A stretch of 64,000 nucleotides of DNA, taken from the NCBI GenBank assembly GCA_049322335.1, contig JBMORL010000095.1, positions 16,889 to 80,888 of the forward strand. Direction: 5' to 3'. Under the pieces are notes generated by a model. That model made no database searches and was not told where the DNA came from. It was given only the letters and a program-made list of their open reading frames with translations. Position 1 is the first letter of the stretch. Each line of letters opens with the position of its first letter. The translations under genes and the position numbers were made by a program. This DNA is from JBMORL01 sp049322335 (GTDB taxonomy: Bacteria > Bacteroidota > Bacteroidia > Flavobacteriales_D > UBA2798). Shown piece by piece: positions 62,658-64,000 of the stretch.

Positions 62658-64000
62658 TTATTTTGTTTCTTGCCCCCACATGGAATATCCCCCTGTATGA
62701 CCTGTTTGTGAATGTATTTCTGAATCAACTAACTGCATTCTTCCTGTTTCCTGATGATGATGCCAAGTATATCCTTTTGGAGTTGCGTCATACCCTGCCG
62801 CTTTATTTGCTGCTGCAAAATCTGCATCTCTGGTTCCAGTCGGTTTAATAATAACATCATTCTTTCCTCCCTGATACAGGTGTTTTGAAAAGTCGGGATA
62901 ACCATCAGCATCAAATCTTACCTTTGTAACAGGATGTACGCCTCCTGCTAAATGTTGGTTTCTAATTGGTCTTTTACCGGGTGTAGCCAAGATAAAATTA
63001 AAGGTCGCAAGTGTTACATCTTTCCATGTAGAATTAGGATCAGTAGAGACAGCTGCTAAATCGTCAATTGCGGTTACTTCAGGATAAAATGCGTTGAGCA
63101 AATCCGCAGACATGTCTTTTACCCATGCACTAAAAGGTGCTGCTTCCCTATGTTCTGGTGTAGCATTTTGAATAGTACCTGTATAATCGTCATAGGTTTG
63201 AGGACCTATGTAAGCAACCTGAGGAGTTGGCTCCGGTGTAGGTTGTGTCTTAGGTACCCATGTCATTTGTTGCTTCACTTTACTTACAACCACTTCCGCT
63301 TTTGCTTGTCTTATTTCTGCAGCCGTTACTTGTAACTTAAAATATGCTTCGCTACGTGCGGCTTTAGTTATTGCAGATTGTGTCCTTTCTTTTAAAGAAA
63401 CTTTTCTTATCTCATCTTCACCAGCTAGACCTAACCGATCACTATATATTATCGGGTTATTATTAAACGTAGCATAGGGAGATTGCCAAGCATAGTTAAT
63501 TGGATCTTGCTCCCATCTCCTCACAGTTCTGCTATCATACATCCAGTATTCAGCACTATAATGTGAATTTGTACTGGTTACCTCTGTTTCCTTTTCCTGT
63601 CCATTAGCTCCTGCAAATCTATAAGTGGTGCTTCCTCCTGATCTTCCCGGGAGTTGTTGATGTCCGGGATAATAATCACTATACACATCCACATCTGCTA
63701 TGAAATAATCTATATATCCATCTGCTGCTGTTGATCTTTCTTCATCTCCTCCTGCACCTACATATACATACTGGCCTGTTTTGGTGTCGAAATCATACCA
63801 GTTGTTGGTACCTGCTGCATAATCATATACATCCACCGGAATCTTCCTGTCTGATATAACGGCCATGACATTGCCTAAGTGGTTTCCTTTTACATACAAA
63901 AAAACAGGGTTCCCGTTTTTTTTCATGGAAGTTTCCGCAGAAAAAAATAAATTTTCGTTAGCGGTCTTTTCGCTCTCGTTGTAATATGTAAGTTTTCGGC
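62658..64000 (-). CDS. Rhs protein with WHH nuclease toxin tip (5' end outside window)
   Basis: The frame is open to the window edge: upstream of the ATG at 63926 it reads KLTYYNESEKTANENLFF and so on, so this may be the C-terminus of a full-length Rhs. Rhs shell motifs (NHLGNVMAVISDRKIPVDVY, YDSRTVRRWEQDPI, FNNNPIIYSDRLG) come first, then a linker rich in Q, K and P. The end has RFDADGYPDFSKHLY and YTWHHHQETGRMQLV with a final HSQTGHTGG, the HNH/endo VII-type WHH nuclease pattern. DNA cleavage is the expected action; the SUKH gene follows. Confidence 0.9.
   Translation of the reverse strand, partial: RKLTYYNESEKTANENLFFSAETSMKKNGNPVFLYVKGNHLGNVMAVISDRKIPVDVYDYAAGTNNWYDFDTKTGQYVYVGAGGDEERSTAADGYIDYFIADVDVYSDYYPGHQQLPGRSGGSTTYRFAGANGQEKETEVTSTNSHYSAEYWMYDSRTVRRWEQDPINYAWQSPYATFNNNPIIYSDRLGLAGEDEIRKVSLKERTQSAITKAARSEAYFKLQVTAAEIRQAKAEVVVSKVKQQMTWVPKTQPTPEPTPQVAYIGPQTYDDYTGTIQNATPEHREAAPFSAWVKDMSADLLNAFYPEVTAIDDLAAVSTDPNSTWKDVTLATFNFILATPGKRPIRNQHLAGGVHPVTKVRFDADGYPDFSKHLYQGGKNDVIIKPTGTRDADFAAANKAAGYDATPKGYTWHHHQETGRMQLVDSEIHSQTGHTGGYSMWGQETK
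63664..63884. repeat. 221-bp Rhs shell repeat, copy B
   Basis: Partner of 55621-55841, same orientation, 8 kb apart. Direct orientation would permit deletion or exchange of the DNA between. Confidence 0.92.

Overview
The window comes from a Bacteroidota chromosome, probably a draft or metagenome assembly, since it holds two gaps of exactly 100 N. The phylum is shown by several things: type IX secretion (T9SS) sorting domains of type A and type B, gldB and gldC, an IPExxxVDY-family gene beside pyruvate kinase, a DUF5522 protein, Bacteroidota promoters of the form TTG-N17/18-TAnnTTTG in front of both tRNA genes, and the Bacteroidota order of the division and cell wall (dcw) cluster. MurE carries the DNPR motif of meso-diaminopimelate ligases, so the wall is probably of the mDAP type. 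Genus cannot be told from this sequence.

Layout. 1-5.3 kb: the end of a SprB-repeat T9SS protein, a small P-loop kinase, a Ycf48-like T9SS protein, tRNA-Ala with a duplicated 3' end and terminator, a fructosamine-kinase-like protein and a tandem repeat. 5.3-15.1 kb (minus strand): a lipoprotein with a DUF2723-like motif block, an M42 peptidase, pyruvate kinase, an IPExxxVDY protein, a 1415-residue repeat-rich T9SS type B protein and a small secreted protein. 15.1-23.2 kb (plus strand): tRNA-Phe, then coaX, an outer membrane barrel, a TPR protein, lptC, a small membrane protein, a CorC/HlyC-type protein, a periplasmic PpiC-type isomerase and a DUF5522 protein, a set built around envelope biogenesis. 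23.2-24.8 kb: a REP-associated tyrosine transposase (RAYT) inside a dense field of REP/REPIN-like palindromes. 24.8-30 kb: two unrecognised genes in tandem, a secreted protein, a T9SS protein and a MATE transporter.

30.3-47.6 kb (minus strand): a complete dcw cluster in the order mraZ, rsmH, ftsL, ftsI-like PBP, murE, mraY, murD, a stand-alone MurD C-terminal-domain paralogue, ftsW, murG, murC, ftsQ, ftsA, ftsZ, followed by yqeY. Most genes overlap or nearly touch, and a three-repeat MraZ operator precedes mraZ. 47.8-52.4 kb: an alpha/beta hydrolase, engB, gldC/gldB, an outer membrane protein and nadE.

52.4-64 kb is an accessory island. It holds three Rhs C-terminal toxin tips, each followed by a candidate immunity gene (a lipoprotein, a membrane protein, a SUKH/SMI1 protein). 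It also holds a tandem array of four RelE/ParE toxin-antitoxin modules separated by homologous spacers that each carry a promoter-like box, an rve-type transposase, and a GIY-YIG nuclease gene with remnants on both sides. Two Rhs tips 8 kb apart share 221 bp with one difference, which points to recombination-driven swapping of toxin tips. The most unusual parts of the window are the cassette-like TA array, the REPIN/RAYT field and the MurD-C paralogue inside the dcw operon.
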